Assembly (NCBI RefSeq): GCF_001757355.1
Contig: NZ_MINO01000019.1
Span: forward strand, 1 to 64,000
Direction: 5' to 3'
Origin: Sphingobium phenoxybenzoativorans
GTDB taxonomy: Bacteria; Pseudomonadota; Alphaproteobacteria; Sphingomonadales; Sphingomonadaceae
Length of the DNA stretch: 64,000 nucleotides
The translations under genes were made by a program, and so were the position numbers. This document shows positions 28,009-37,557 of this stretch, in pieces; within the stretch, counting starts at the first letter, position 1, and the number at the start of each line of letters is the position of its first letter. The notes under the pieces are model-generated. The model was given only the letters and a program-made list of their open reading frames with translations. It did no database searches and had not been told where the DNA came from.

Positions 28009-28539
28009 CTACAGCCCGATCAGCGCGGCCATGCGCCGCAGGAGATATTTATTATATTCCTTGATCAGCATGGTGAGGCTCGGCCGGCTGGGGACGGCAT
28101 CGTACAGCAGCACCACCTTGTCCGGCAATTGCTGGCGCAGCTCCAGCGCCGCCCGGCGCATATGCCAGTCCGTGGTGATCAGGCGCACGGTGCGATAGTC
28201 GCGCTTTTCCAGCCAGCGCGCCGCCTCCAGGCCGTTCGACCGCGTGTCTATCGCCTCCCGGCCAAGCGTGATGCAGCATTCGAACAGGCGTACGGGCACC
28301 TTGTAGCGCGAGGCAAGCTCCACCGGCCGCACCGACCGGTCGACGCCGGAGATGAACATCCGCTTTGCCGCGCCTTGCTGCAGCAGCGTCAGGCCCCGGT
28401 CTATCCGGCCCGCCCCGCCGGTCAGCACGACAATCGCGTCGGACGTGCGCCCGTCGAGCGGCTGGGGCAGCAGGATCGCGAACCAGGCGAAACCCAGCAT
28501 CCAGCACAGCATCAGGAAGGCGAGGATGCGCGAGATCAT
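28009..28539 (-). CDS. YdcF family (DUF218) protein
   Basis: A 176-residue inner-membrane protein with one N-terminal anchor (LAFLMLCWMLGFAWFAILLP) and a DUF218 domain: TSDAIVVLTGGAGRIDRGLT, MFISGVDRS, RSNGLEAARWLEKRDYRTVR and the signature ITTDWHMRRAALELR. Relatives such as SanA and YdcF act in envelope integrity, but the exact reaction is unknown. The start overlaps the ftsX stop by four bases. Confidence 0.88.
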   Translation of the reverse strand: MISRILAFLMLCWMLGFAWFAILLPQPLDGRTSDAIVVLTGGAGRIDRGLTLLQQGAAKRMFISGVDRSVRPVELASRYKVPVRLFECCITLGREAIDTRSNGLEAARWLEKRDYRTVRLITTDWHMRRAALELRQQLPDKVVLLYDAVPSRPSLTMLIKEYNKYLLRRMAALIGL

Positions 28540-29444
28540 AGCGCCCTTCCCAATGCCCGCAGCACGGTCATCCGCGCGGTCAATGTCGCCAGCGCTATCC
28601 CCGCCACCGGCAGGGCCGCCAGCACGCCCCATCCCCAGCCGGGCAGATAGGCGGCGCGCAACAGGTCCGACCCGGTGGCGCCGAGCCGCTGCCCGACCAG
28701 CAGGATGACCAGCACGGCCATCACGAAACCAAGGCCACCGCCCAGCAGCGCGTCGAGCGCGATGCGCCGCTGGAACAGGCGGGCGATCTGCACGTCCGTC
28801 GCGCCCATCAGGTGCAGGATGTCGATGGTGCCGCGATGGCTTTCATGCGCCCCCCGCGCCGCCAGCACGACCACAGCGCCCGTTGCGATCGCCATCAGCA
28901 GCACCAGCAGCGCCGCCACGCCCGCCAGCGTCGCCACCAGCCCCGACAAGGGACCCAGAAACGCCGCATGCGGTTCAACCCGCGCCTGCGGCGCAATGCT
29001 CTTGGCGAGTTTGGCCAGCGTTTCCACCGGGCGCGGGCCCTCCCCGGCGAACTCGACGTCGATCAGCGCCGGGATCGGCAGGTCCGCCGTATCCATCTCC
29101 GCGCCCAGCCAGGGGCGCAACTGATCGGCCAGCCTGTCCGGATCGACCGGCCGGGCCGCATGGATGCCGGGCGTCGCCCGCAACCGCGCCACCATCTTCT
29201 TCACCACCTGCGCGCGCGTTTCCGCGTCGGCCTCGACAATCTGCACCGTGGCGCGGCCCGACAGTTCCGTCCGCAGCGACCGCATCCCCTGATTGAGCGC
29301 CAGCCCGCCGGCCGCCGCCAGGACGGTCAGGAACATCATGATCGCGATGACCCACGGCATCGGACCCGCCACCCGCCCTTCGGGCAGCAGGCGATTGCGC
29401 GCGGCGGTGGCGGATTCCTGTTTGCGGAATGTGGCCATCTTCAT
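28536..29444 (-). CDS. ftsX: Cell division protein FtsX
   Basis: Permease-like partner of FtsE that transmits a signal to periplasmic peptidoglycan hydrolases during division. The 302-residue protein has the expected topology: a first membrane helix (residues about 29-51), a periplasmic loop (about 52-165), then three helices (about 165-197, 233-254 and 269-292). The loop HRGTIDILHLMGATDVQIARLFQRR before the third helix is the FtsX core signature (shown in part). Overlaps ftsE and ydcF by four bases each. Confidence 0.9.
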   Translation of the reverse strand: MKMATFRKQESATAARNRLLPEGRVAGPMPWVIAIMMFLTVLAAAGGLALNQGMRSLRTELSGRATVQIVEADAETRAQVVKKMVARLRATPGIHAARPVDPDRLADQLRPWLGAEMDTADLPIPALIDVEFAGEGPRPVETLAKLAKSIAPQARVEPHAAFLGPLSGLVATLAGVAALLVLLMAIATGAVVVLAARGAHESHRGTIDILHLMGATDVQIARLFQRRIALDALLGGGLGFVMAVLVILLVGQRLGATGSDLLRAAYLPGWGWGVLAALPVAGIALATLTARMTVLRALGRAL

Positions 29445-30151
29445 GAGGCTTCGGGCCTTTTGGGCGGGTAGCGCAACGATCCGGTGGGATCGGCCAGCCG
29501 CCCCTTGTCCAGCCGCATCATTTGCGCGCCCGGCACCCGGCCGATCAGCGGCAGGTCGTGGGTGGCGACAACCAGGGTCGTGCCCAGCTTGTTCAGCGCC
29601 TCGAACAAGGTCAGCAACCGGTGCGCCATGTCCGCATCGACGTTACCCGTCGGCTCGTCGGCGATCAGGATTTCCGGGCGGCCGATGACCGCGCGGGCGA
29701 TGGCGACGCGCTGCTGCTCTCCGCCGGAAAGGGTCGCGGGCCGGGCGTTGGCGCGATCGGCCAGGCCGACCCAGGCCAGCATCTCGCTGACCGGCGCATC
29801 GACCTCGCTCTCCTCCATGCCCGCAACGCGCAGGGGCAGGGCGATATTGTCATAGGCGGACAGATGCGGGACAAGGCGGAAATCCTGAAACACCACGCCG
29901 ATCCTGCGCCGGAATCCCGGCAGGCGCTTGCGCGGCAGCGTCACCACATCCTCGCCGAACAGGCGGATGACGCCCCGGCTGGGCCGCTGCGCCAGATAGA
30001 GCAGCTTCAACAGCGACGTCTTGCCTGCGCCCGACGCGCCGGTCAGGAAATAAAATCCGCCGCCGTCGAGCGAAAAACTGACATCCGCCAATGTCTCCGC
30101 GCTCATGCCGTAGCGCAGGCCGACATTTTCGAACTGGACGATGGTTCCCAT
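29441..30151 (-). CDS. ftsE: Cell division ATP-binding protein FtsE
   Basis: ATPase of the FtsEX complex, 236 residues. Walker A is TGASGAGKTSLLKLL near residue 39, the Q-loop is GVVFQDFRLVP, the signature is LSGGEQQRVAIARA, Walker B is ILIADEPTGNVD and the H-loop is VVATHDLP. The ATG at 30151 begins right at the first strand, so a 24-residue upstream extension is rejected. It leads the ftsE-ftsX-ydcF-plsC-phytase cluster and is divergent from the zinc-ribbon gene. Confidence 0.93.
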   Translation of the reverse strand: MGTIVQFENVGLRYGMSAETLADVSFSLDGGGFYFLTGASGAGKTSLLKLLYLAQRPSRGVIRLFGEDVVTLPRKRLPGFRRRIGVVFQDFRLVPHLSAYDNIALPLRVAGMEESEVDAPVSEMLAWVGLADRANARPATLSGGEQQRVAIARAVIGRPEILIADEPTGNVDADMAHRLLTLFEALNKLGTTLVVATHDLPLIGRVPGAQMMRLDKGRLADPTGSLRYPPKRPEAS

Positions 30152-30327
30152 CGAATTAAGCGCCCCGATCCTCCGCCAGACGGCCCCCCGGACGGCATCG
30201 CCGCACGCCGTCTTTCCCGCCATCGCATAGCCTGTGGGGGGCCGTAAAGCGATGAAAGAAGCCCATCAGATTCGTGGGTTGCGTCTCGCCGCTTGCTCTG
30301 GAGTCACTTGGATGTTTATGAAGCGGA

Positions 30328-31134
30328 ATGATCCTCGTCTGTCCCGACTGCGCAACGCGCTATATCGTGCCCGACAGCGCCATTGGGCCGTCCGGCCGGC
30401 AGGTGCGCTGCGCGTCCTGCAAACATAGCTGGTTCCAGGACGGACCCGAACTTCCCATGCGGCCCGAACCGGCCGAACAGCCGGTGGCGGCGGCGGCCGA
30501 AACCGGCGTCGATACGCTGGAATCCCCGCCCGAAACCGTCACTGCGACGCCGCCCGCCGCCACGGTTGCGGCGGCAACGGCTGACGACGACGAGACTCCT
30601 CTTTCGGCGCTGGACGAGTCCTGGCCGCCGCCGACGGTCACCTCCTACGCGACGCAGCCCGCCTATGAGGATGATGTCGCCCCGGAACGGCCGTTCAAGG
30701 CGCGGCGCAACCCCGCCAAGATGTGGATGGCGGCGGCGGTCGCCTTCTTCCTGGTCGTCAGCGCGGCGGGCGGCGCGATCATGCTGTTCGGCATGCCCAG
30801 TTGGGCGGTCAATATGGGCCTGGTCGCCGACAATGGCGAACCCGACCTGCTTTTCTACCTCGCCAAGCCTGCCGAGCGGCGCAAGCTGCCGAGCGGCGAG
30901 GAATATTTCGCGTTCAGCGCCCGCATCGTGAACAGCGGCGAACATAAGCTGTCCGTGCCGCCGGTGATCGTGGAATTGCGCGATTCCCAGGACCGGCTTG
31001 TGTTTAGCTGGACGACCAAGGCGGACAAGGCCAGCCTGAAACCGGGCGAGGAAGCGGCGATCAACGAAAGCCGGCTCGATATTCCGAAGAATGCGGCCAA
31101 TCTTTCCCTGGCCTTTTCCGACAAGGGCGCCTGA
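30328..31134 (+). CDS. Zinc-ribbon (MJ0042 type) DUF3426 membrane protein
   Basis: A 268-residue protein. It begins with a zinc ribbon ([12 protein letters not shown] then [12 protein letters not shown], two CxxC pairs), followed by a long Pro/Ala/Thr-rich linker. A membrane helix at about residues 136-156 ([20 protein letters not shown]) precedes a DUF3426-type periplasmic domain containing [20 protein letters not shown]. It is divergent from ftsE with 176 bases between the starts, an arrangement common in alphaproteobacteria. Function is not established; a link to division or the envelope is inferred from position only. Confidence 0.85.
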   Translation: MILVCPDCATRYIVPDSAIGPSGRQVRCASCKHSWFQDGPELPMRPEPAEQPVAAAAETGVDTLESPPETVTATPPAATVAAATADDDETPLSALDESWPPPTVTSYATQPAYEDDVAPERPFKARRNPAKMWMAAAVAFFLVVSAAGGAIMLFGMPSWAVNMGLVADNGEPDLLFYLAKPAERRKLPSGEEYFAFSARIVNSGEHKLSVPPVIVELRDSQDRLVFSWTTKADKASLKPGEEAAINESRLDIPKNAANLSLAFSDKGA

Positions 31135-31310
31135 CCGGCGCTGACGGAATCTCCCGGCGGGCCGCGCCTTCCGCACTGCCGATCCTCGTCTCAAATCCTG
31201 GTCTCCTATCCCCGCGCGAAAAGCCTTTTCCGGCGCTTGCGCAGGGGATCAGCCTTTGCTAATGGCCAGCGCCTACCAGATGCCGGCCCCGCCGGTACTC
31301 CTATATGTGT

Positions 31311-31397
31311 GCGGTCGTGGCGGAACTGGTAGACGCGCAACGTTGAGGTCGTTGTGGCCGAAAGGCCGTGGAAGTTCGAGTCTTCTCGACCGCACCA
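31311..31397 (+). tRNA. tRNA-Leu (anticodon GAG)
   Basis: An 87-nt tRNA. The acceptor arms are GCGGTCG and CGACCGC, with an encoded ACCA end. The D-arm region is TGGCGGAACTGGTAGACGC, the anticodon stem CAACG/CGTTG surrounds the loop TTGAGGT (anticodon GAG at 31345-31347), and the long variable arm TGGCCGAAAGGCCG is typical of tRNA-Leu. The T-arm is GGAAGTTCGAGTCTTCT. No integrase or duplicated 3' end is seen nearby. Confidence 0.96.
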
Positions 31398-31420
31398 TCA
31401 CCCCTTGAAATAAAGCATGG

Positions 31421-31446
31421 GAAGCGGGAGTTTGCTCCCGGCTTTT
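31421..31446 (+). terminator. Possible terminator after tRNA-Leu
   Basis: GAAGCGGGAG pairs with CTCCCGGCTTT around the loop TTTG, with one bulged G and one G-U pair, ending in a TTTT run. It lies 23 bases beyond the mature tRNA end. Confidence 0.5.
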
Positions 31447-31459
31447 CAGCGGCCGGGCT

Positions 31460-31858
31460 TTATGCTTGGCTGTCGCTCTGCGGTTCCCAGGCGGTATCGT
31501 AGAAAATACGGAAATGGTTTCCGTCGGGATCTCGCGCGAAAAACTCATACAGCTTGTAGGGCTGGAGTTCGGGAGGCGCTTCGATCGTTGCGCCGTTGGC
31601 GTGCCATTGCCTGTAAAGGGCATCCACCTCCCCGCGATTATCGAGGTTCAGCCAGAGAAGAATCGGCCCTCTGACGCCCGAATCCGAACGATATTCCGCC
31701 GTCGTCAGGAAAATGCGCGTGTCACCCCGGGAGGCGCATGCCAGTCCGATATCCTCCGCCGACCAGTTGATGCTGAAACCGAGTTGATCGCGATAATAGG
31801 CCAGGGCCGCAGCCATATCGGTGACGGGAACCTCCGGACAGACGGATGGAAAATGCAT
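31460..31858 (-). CDS. VOC family protein (bleomycin-resistance fold)
   Basis: A 132-residue vicinal-oxygen-chelate protein of the two beta-alpha-beta-beta-beta type: VCPEVPVTDMAAALAYYRDQLGFSINW (in part) at the start and KLYEFFARDPDGNHFRIFYD at the end, the latter with the usual R-D-P-D-G-N signature. The ATG at 31858 is a choice; an AGGAGG box lies further upstream than ideal, and a TTG start is possible. No metal-ligand set can be assigned firmly. It lies between tRNA-Leu and parB. Confidence 0.8.
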   Translation of the reverse strand: MHFPSVCPEVPVTDMAAALAYYRDQLGFSINWSAEDIGLACASRGDTRIFLTTAEYRSDSGVRGPILLWLNLDNRGEVDALYRQWHANGATIEAPPELQPYKLYEFFARDPDGNHFRIFYDTAWEPQSDSQA

Positions 31859-32010
31859 CGGTCCGAACGAACCCTCCTGACTTGCAGCGCCGGCCAAATC
31901 ACAAATCGAACCTGAGGCTCCGCCGATAAGGCATGCGCCTTAAAGACTGCTCTGATCGGTGGAGCCAGCCCGTGCTCCCGCGCAAGCGGAAATACACTAC
32001 GCCTCCGCGC

Positions 32011-32940
32011 CTAGATGCGTTCGCCCGACAAGCGCTGGCACAGCATGTCGAGCTGGTCGAGGGTCGAGTAGCGCAGCGTCAGCGACCCGCCCTTCCCGTC
32101 CTCATGGGCGATTTCCACCTTCAGCCCCAGCATGTCGGCCAGATGCTGCTCCAGCGCCACTATGTCGGCATCCTTGCCCCGCCCGGCGCTCAGCACACGC
32201 GCGGCGACATCCGGTTCACCCTTCTTCGCCTTGCGGACCAGCTTCTCCGTATCGCGGACGGACAGGCCCTTCTGTTCGATGGTCCGGGCAAGCCCTTCGC
32301 AATCCTCTACGCCGATCAGCGCGCGGGCATGGCCCATGGACAGGCGCTGTTCCACAACCGCCAGTTGCACCGGCTGCGGCAGATCGAGCAGGCGCATCAG
32401 ATTCGCGATATGGCTGCGCGATTTGCCGACCAGCCGCCCCAGCGCTTCCTGGCTATGGCCGAACTCGGCAATCAGCTTGCGATAGGCTTCCGCCTCTTCG
32501 ATCGCGTTCAGATCCTCGCGCTGGATATTTTCGATCAGCGCGATTTCGAGCGTTTCGGCCTCGTCGAACGTCCGCACGATGGCGGGGATGCGATGAAGCT
32601 GCGCCCGCTGCGCCGCCCGCCAGCGCCGTTCGCCGGCAACGATCTGATAGCCGCCGCCATGGGGACGGACGATGATCGGCTGGATCACCCCGCGCTTGCT
32701 GATGCTGTCGGCCAGCTCCTGCAGCGCGCCCTCATCGAAATGCCGGCGCGGCTGTTCCGGGTGCGGCTGGATGAGGGAGATTTCGATGCTCTGCACCGAT
32801 TTGCCCGAAGGCGCGCCGCCATTGCCCGATCCCGATACCGGTTCTTCCTGTGAAGCGTCGCCGAGGAGAGCGGATAGGCCCCGGCCAAGACCATGGGGGC
32901 GGCGAAGGGATTTTGGCTTCTCGGATGCGTCTGCGCTCAC
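32011..32940 (-). CDS. parB: Chromosome partitioning protein ParB
   Basis: CTP-dependent clamp that loads at parS and helps segregate the origin. The 309-residue protein begins with GLGRGLSALLGD (ParA-activating N-terminus). The CTPase/clamp domain carries LIQPHPEQPRRHFDEGALQE, VIQPIIVRPHG and GERRWRAAQRA. ALIENIQREDLNAIEEAEAY follows, then a helix-turn-helix (ALGRLVGKSRSHIANLMRLL) and a C-terminal dimerisation domain. It starts at GTG, overlapping the parA stop by four bases. Three parS sites lie 0.8-3.4 kb upstream. Confidence 0.95.
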   Translation of the reverse strand: MSADASEKPKSLRRPHGLGRGLSALLGDASQEEPVSGSGNGGAPSGKSVQSIEISLIQPHPEQPRRHFDEGALQELADSISKRGVIQPIIVRPHGGGYQIVAGERRWRAAQRAQLHRIPAIVRTFDEAETLEIALIENIQREDLNAIEEAEAYRKLIAEFGHSQEALGRLVGKSRSHIANLMRLLDLPQPVQLAVVEQRLSMGHARALIGVEDCEGLARTIEQKGLSVRDTEKLVRKAKKGEPDVAARVLSAGRGKDADIVALEQHLADMLGLKVEIAHEDGKGGSLTLRYSTLDQLDMLCQRLSGERI

Positions 32941-33719
32941 GCGGCAAGCTCCCGCTGCGGCAGGCGCGCGATCAGTTCACGGGCCAGGCCCATGTAGGCT
33001 TCCGACCCGCTGCATTTATAATCATAGATCAGGGCGGGCAGGCCATGGCTAGGCGCTTCCGACAGACGCACATTGCGCGGAATGACCGTGTTGAACACGA
33101 CATCGCCCAGGCATGCGCGCACATCGTCCGCGACCTGATCAGTCAGCCGGTTGCGCCGGTCATACATGGTCAGCGCAACGCCCATGATGGTGAGCGCCGG
33201 ATTGAACCGCGCGCGAATACGGTCGACGGTCTGCAGCAACTGGCTGAGACCCTCCAGCGCAAAAAATTCACACTGCAGCGGCACCAGCAGCGCCTGCGCC
33301 GCGACCATCGCATTGACGGTCAGCAAGCCGAGCGATGGCGGGCAATCGATCAGGCAGATGTCCCAGCGCCCCTCCTGCGCCTGCGCAAGCGCATTGTCGA
33401 GCCGGTGGGTGCGCTCCTCAAAATCGATCAGCTCGATCTCCGCGCCGGACAGATCCTGCGTCGCGGTGATGATGTCCAGCTTCGGGACCTTGGTGGAGAT
33501 GACGGCATCCTCCACGCTGCATTCGCCCAGCAACAGATGATAGCTCGACCATTCGCGGCTGAGGTTTGGAATGCCCAGCCCCGTCGATGCATTGCCCTGC
33601 GGATCGAGGTCGATCAGCAAGGTGCGATGGCCGGTCGCGGCCAGAGCGGTGGCGAGATTGATGGCCGTGGTGGTCTTGCCCACCCCACCCTTCTGATTGG
33701 CAATGGCGATGCGGATCAT
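32937..33719 (-). CDS. parA: Chromosome partitioning ATPase ParA
   Basis: Deviant Walker ATPase that moves ParB-parS complexes. The 260-residue chromosomal (short) type has no N-terminal helix-turn-helix. Walker A is ANQKGGVGKTTTAINL, Walker A' is LLIDLDPQGNAST, Walker B is WDICLIDCPPSLGLLTVNAM and the terminal region is VFNTVIPRNVRLSEAPSHGL. It overlaps rsmG upstream and parB downstream by four bases each. Confidence 0.96.
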   Translation of the reverse strand: MIRIAIANQKGGVGKTTTAINLATALAATGHRTLLIDLDPQGNASTGLGIPNLSREWSSYHLLLGECSVEDAVISTKVPKLDIITATQDLSGAEIELIDFEERTHRLDNALAQAQEGRWDICLIDCPPSLGLLTVNAMVAAQALLVPLQCEFFALEGLSQLLQTVDRIRARFNPALTIMGVALTMYDRRNRLTDQVADDVRACLGDVVFNTVIPRNVRLSEAPSHGLPALIYDYKCSGSEAYMGLARELIARLPQRELAA

Positions 33720-34351
33720 GAGCGGCCCCTTTTTTTCACCGACCGGGCGACAATGATGGCGCTGTCCGGGTCAGTGATACTGCGTTCCACGTGAAACGCA
33801 CCTTGCCATGTCTGCTGCGCCGTTTCCAATTCATTCTGCCAATTTTTCCCTTTTGGCAGCAACCACAGGGTTTCTCCGGTGGATAAATGCGCCGAAGTGG
33901 AAAAAAGCCGGGGCAGCGGCGCGAAGGCGCGCGCGCTGATGACTGCGCCGGGCGTCACATCCCGCAGCATCTCCACGCGGCCGCCAAAGACGGAGGCATG
34001 AAGATCGAGCGCATCGATGATATGGTTGAGAAAGTCGATCCGCTTGCGCCGGGACTCCGCCATCAACACCCGCCAGCCCGAAAGGATGGCGACGACGACG
34101 CCGGGCAAGCCAGCGCCTGACCCCAGATCGATCCAGTCGCCCTTGCCGGATGCCTCCCCGGCGTGGACCAGTAGCTGGGCGGAGTCGACAATATGCCGCG
34201 ACCAGACATGATCACGGGTCGATTCCGCGATCAGATTCTGCCGGGCCATCTCGTCGAACAGCAGGGCGATATACGTCTCAAGCGCCGCCCATGTTTCACG
34301 TGGAACATCAAATTCGGCAGCAATCCACGCCCGCGCCTCGTCCTCGGTCAC
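33716..34351 (-). CDS. rsmG: 16S rRNA (guanine-N7) methyltransferase RsmG
   Basis: Methylates G527 (E. coli numbering) of 16S rRNA with SAM. The 211-residue protein shows the RsmG pattern: [29 protein letters not shown], the SAM loop [18 protein letters not shown] and [15 protein letters not shown]. It starts at GTG overlapping the mnmG stop. Two parS sites lie inside this gene, at both ends. Confidence 0.94.
   Translation of the reverse strand: MTEDEARAWIAAEFDVPRETWAALETYIALLFDEMARQNLIAESTRDHVWSRHIVDSAQLLVHAGEASGKGDWIDLGSGAGLPGVVVAILSGWRVLMAESRRKRIDFLNHIIDALDLHASVFGGRVEMLRDVTPGAVISARAFAPLPRLFSTSAHLSTGETLWLLPKGKNWQNELETAQQTWQGAFHVERSITDPDSAIIVARSVKKRGRS
33783..33798. promoter_or_regulatory. 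parS site 1
   Basis: CGTTCCACGTGAAACG. The 14-base core GTTCCACGTGAAAC matches parS, and only the outermost pair differs. Inside the 3' end of rsmG. Confidence 0.8.
34292..34307. promoter_or_regulatory. parS site 2
   Basis: TGTTTCACGTGGAACA, an exact match to the TGTTNCACGTGNAACA parS consensus, inside the 5' end of rsmG. Confidence 0.92.
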
Positions 34352-36198
34352 GCAGCCTTCTTCCTGATATGGACAAGGATCGCCGCCACTGCCGCGGGCG
34401 TAATGCCGCGAATACGGCTTGCTGCGGCAAGCGTCGATGGCCGGGATTTATCCAACCGCTCCCGCATCTCAATGGACAGGCCGCCGATCATGCCATAATC
34501 CAGCGTCGCGGGGATGGTCACAGCCTCGCCGTCCTGCAACGCCCGGACCTCGGCATCCTGCCGGGCGAGATAGGGCGCATAATGGGCGTCCTCCCAAAGC
34601 TCTGCCTGCGCATCCGCCTGCATGGCGGCAAAGGCGGGAGCCTGCGCCGCTATCAGGGAACGCGGCACTTCGGCGAAGCGCGCCCATTCGAACAGGGACC
34701 GGCGGGTGCCATCCTGCCGCACCGGCGCGCCCAGCCGCATCATCTCGGTCGCTGTCCGCTGGACGCTGAGATCGTCCTCGGCCCGCGCCCGCGCCGCCAT
34801 TCGCGCCTCAAACCAGCGCCGCCGCTCCGCACCGACCAGCCCCTCGGCAATGCCCAATGGGGTCAGCCGGGACGCCGCATTGTCGGCCCGCAGGCGCAGC
34901 CGATATTCGGCCCGCGCCGTCAGCATGCGATAAGGTTCCGTCACTCCCTGCAGCACCAGATCATCTATCATGACGCCAATATAGCTGCTCGCCCGGTCCA
35001 GCACGACCGGGGCCTGCGCCAGAGCATGCGCGGCGGCATTGGCCCCGGCGACAAGACCCTGGGCGGCCGCCTCCTCATATCCCGTCGTGCCATTGATCTG
35101 CCCGGCAAGGAACAGGCCCGGCAAGTCCCGCATCCCCAATGTCGGCTCCAGCGCGCGCGGGTCGATATAATCATATTCGACCGCATAGCCCGGCACCACA
35201 ATCTCTGCGTTCGTCAGACCGGCCATCGACCGCACCATGGCGATCTGGATGTCCGTCGGCAGCGATGTGCTGATCCCGTTGGGATAGACCAGATGGGTAT
35301 CCAGCCCCTCCGGCTCCAGAAAAATCTGGTGCCCGTCCCGGTCGCCGAAGCGGAAAATCTTGTCCTCTATCGACGGGCAATAGCGCGGACCCTGCCCCTG
35401 AATCGCGCCACTGAATAGCGGCGACCGGTCCAGCCCGGACCGGATGATGTCATGGGTCCGGTCATTGGTCCGCGTGATTGCACAGAATATCTGGGGCAGA
35501 ATCCTTGCCGTGGACATGGCCGACATGGTCCAGCCGCCGCCGTCCGACGCCTGCTCCTCCAGCGCCGCCCAGTCGATCGTCCGGCCGTCAATCCGGGGCG
35601 GCGTCCCGGTCTTGAGCCGCGCCACCGGTAGGGTAAGGTCACGCAACTGCTGACCCAATACGACCGCCGACTGCTCACCAATGCGGCCCCCGGTCAATAT
35701 CTCCTCGCCCCGGAACAGCCGCCCGCCAAGGAAGGTGCCAGTCGCCAGAACCACGGCGTGCGCGCGCAATGCGTTTCCGTCCGCCAGCGTCAGTCCGGCT
35801 ATCCTTCCGCCTTCGATGCGAAGCGCGGCCGCCTCCCCCTCAACCAGCGTCAATCCCGGCTGCGCATCGATCATCGCGCGGATCGCCGCGCCGAACCGTT
35901 TCCGGTCCGCCTGGACGCGTGGTCCTTGCACGGCTGCGCCCTTGCTGGCGTTGAGCATACGATAATGGATCGCGCCAGCATCCGCGCCACGGGCGATCAG
36001 GCCGTCGAGTGCATCGACCTCCCGCACGAGATGGCCCTTGCCCAAACCGCCGATCGCGGGGTTGCAGGACATCGCGCCGACCGTCTCGCGGGCGAAAGTG
36101 ACGAGCGCCGTCCGCGCGCCTTTTCGCGCCGCAGCGGCTGCCGCTTCGCAGCCCGCATGGCCGCCGCCGACCACGATCACGTCAAATTGTCCCTGCAT
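34348..36198 (-). CDS. mnmG: tRNA uridine-5-carboxymethylaminomethyl modification enzyme MnmG
   Basis: FAD-dependent half of the MnmEG complex that modifies the wobble uridine. The 616-residue protein starts with the FAD loop [20 protein letters not shown]. It also has [20 protein letters not shown], the tRNA-interacting [15 protein letters not shown] and [20 protein letters not shown]. The C-terminal helical domain ends [20 protein letters not shown]. It is 56 bases downstream of mnmE and overlaps rsmG. Confidence 0.96.
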   Translation of the reverse strand: MQGQFDVIVVGGGHAGCEAAAAAARKGARTALVTFARETVGAMSCNPAIGGLGKGHLVREVDALDGLIARGADAGAIHYRMLNASKGAAVQGPRVQADRKRFGAAIRAMIDAQPGLTLVEGEAAALRIEGGRIAGLTLADGNALRAHAVVLATGTFLGGRLFRGEEILTGGRIGEQSAVVLGQQLRDLTLPVARLKTGTPPRIDGRTIDWAALEEQASDGGGWTMSAMSTARILPQIFCAITRTNDRTHDIIRSGLDRSPLFSGAIQGQGPRYCPSIEDKIFRFGDRDGHQIFLEPEGLDTHLVYPNGISTSLPTDIQIAMVRSMAGLTNAEIVVPGYAVEYDYIDPRALEPTLGMRDLPGLFLAGQINGTTGYEEAAAQGLVAGANAAAHALAQAPVVLDRASSYIGVMIDDLVLQGVTEPYRMLTARAEYRLRLRADNAASRLTPLGIAEGLVGAERRRWFEARMAARARAEDDLSVQRTATEMMRLGAPVRQDGTRRSLFEWARFAEVPRSLIAAQAPAFAAMQADAQAELWEDAHYAPYLARQDAEVRALQDGEAVTIPATLDYGMIGGLSIEMRERLDKSRPSTLAAASRIRGITPAAVAAILVHIRKKAA

Positions 36199-36238
36199 GG
36201 GCGCGCCTTACAGGAAAGCGCGGGTACCGTCAAAACGC

Positions 36239-36254
36239 TGTTCCACGTGGAACA
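36239..36254. promoter_or_regulatory. parS site 3
   Basis: TGTTCCACGTGGAACA, a fully symmetric parS, in the gap between mnmE and mnmG and directly beside the mnmE stop codon. Confidence 0.92.
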
Positions 36255-37541
36255 TCACTTGCCGATACAGAATTTCCCGAACAGCGCGTCGAGCATATCT
36301 TCCGTCCCGGCGCGCCCGGTAAGGGCATCCATCGCCCCCCGCGCCAACCGCAAATGCTCAGCGACGATCAACAAATCATCCGTCTCCAACGCGTCAGACA
36401 AAGCCGCCAGCGCAGCCTCCACTTCACGCCGCTGGCGGGCATGCAGCGCATAGTCGCCCTCCCCGGGCACAAGCCCTTGCGCGCGTTGAAGGAGCAGCGC
36501 AACCAACTCCGCCATCCCGTCCCCCGATATGGCGGACAGGTCGAGATCCGCCCCGGCGGCCGCCTGCCATCCCGCCACATCCTTCTTCGCGCTGATCTTC
36601 ACCGCATCGTCGCGCGGCGCATCGGCGGGATCACCCATCCACAGGAGAATGTCCGCCGCCGCGATCGCCTGTTCCGCCCGCGCCATGCCAATGGCCTCGA
36701 TCGCATCCTGCTTGTCTGCCCGCAGCCCCGCCGTATCGGTAAAGAGGAAGGGGATGCCCCCAATCGCCGCGGGCGCCTCTATCCGGTCCCGCGTTGTCCC
36801 GGCGATGTCGGACACGATGGCGGCGTCACGCCCCACCAGCGCATTCAGCAATGTCGACTTGCCCGCATTGGGCGGCCCGGCCAGAACCACGCGAACGCCA
36901 TCCCGCAACCGTTCCGCATCCGGCCGGGCAAGCTCCCGTTGGAGCGTATCGGCCAGACCGGCGATGCCGCTCCTGATCCGCGCCTCGATCCCCGCGTCCG
37001 GCACATCATCCTCGTCGGAGAAATCCAGCGCCGCCTCGACCGATGCGGACAGCGCCAGCAACCGGCCCTGCCAGTCCGTCACCTTTCTGGAAAAATGCCC
37101 CTCCGCCATCATCATGGCGGCGCGGCGCTGGCTCTCCGTCTCCGCAAACAGCAGGTCGGACAATCCCTCCGCTTCGCTCAGGTCGATCCGGCCATTTTCG
37201 AACGCGCGGCGGGTAAACTCCCCCGGCATCGCGCCGCGCAGCCCCGCGATCCGCGCAAGCGCCGCCAGCAGCGCCGCCGTCACTGCCCGGCCGCCATGGC
37301 AATGAAGTTCCGCCAGATCCTCGCCGGTCGCGGTTGCCGGGCCGGGGAACCAGAGTGCCAGTCCACGATCCAGCGCTTCGCCGGATTGCGGATCGGAAAA
37401 GAGCGAGACGGACGCCAGGCGCGGGTTCGGCATGCGCCCGCATATCGCGCGCAGCGCCTCTCCGGCGCGGGGACCGCTTATCCTGATGATGCCGATCGCG
37501 GCCGGGGGCTGGCCGCTGGAAAGCGCGAAGATGGTGTCCAA
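36255..37541 (-). CDS. mnmE: tRNA modification GTPase MnmE
   Basis: GTPase partner of MnmG, 428 residues. The N-terminal tetrahydrofolate-binding domain has DTIFALSSGQPPAAIGIIRI, ELHCHGGRAV and MPGEFTRRAFENGRIDLSEA. The G domain has GPPNAGKSTLLNALVG, the K-loop AIVSDIAGTTRDRIE and LFTDTAGLR; the G4 position reads SAKKD, so the usual Asn is missing. The C-terminal FCIGK keeps the catalytic C-x-G-K. The start codon is TTG with no clear ribosome site, 16 bases after the DUF6489 stop, suggesting coupled translation. Confidence 0.94.
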   Translation of the reverse strand: MDTIFALSSGQPPAAIGIIRISGPRAGEALRAICGRMPNPRLASVSLFSDPQSGEALDRGLALWFPGPATATGEDLAELHCHGGRAVTAALLAALARIAGLRGAMPGEFTRRAFENGRIDLSEAEGLSDLLFAETESQRRAAMMMAEGHFSRKVTDWQGRLLALSASVEAALDFSDEDDVPDAGIEARIRSGIAGLADTLQRELARPDAERLRDGVRVVLAGPPNAGKSTLLNALVGRDAAIVSDIAGTTRDRIEAPAAIGGIPFLFTDTAGLRADKQDAIEAIGMARAEQAIAAADILLWMGDPADAPRDDAVKISAKKDVAGWQAAAGADLDLSAISGDGMAELVALLLQRAQGLVPGEGDYALHARQRREVEAALAALSDALETDDLLIVAEHLRLARGAMDALTGRAGTEDMLDALFGKFCIGK

Positions 37542-37557
37542 GGAGAAAGCCGCGCGC

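Noticed and set aside
31311..31397. tRNA-Leu as an integration site of a genomic island
   Set aside because: No integrase or repeated tRNA end is present, and both sides carry core genes.
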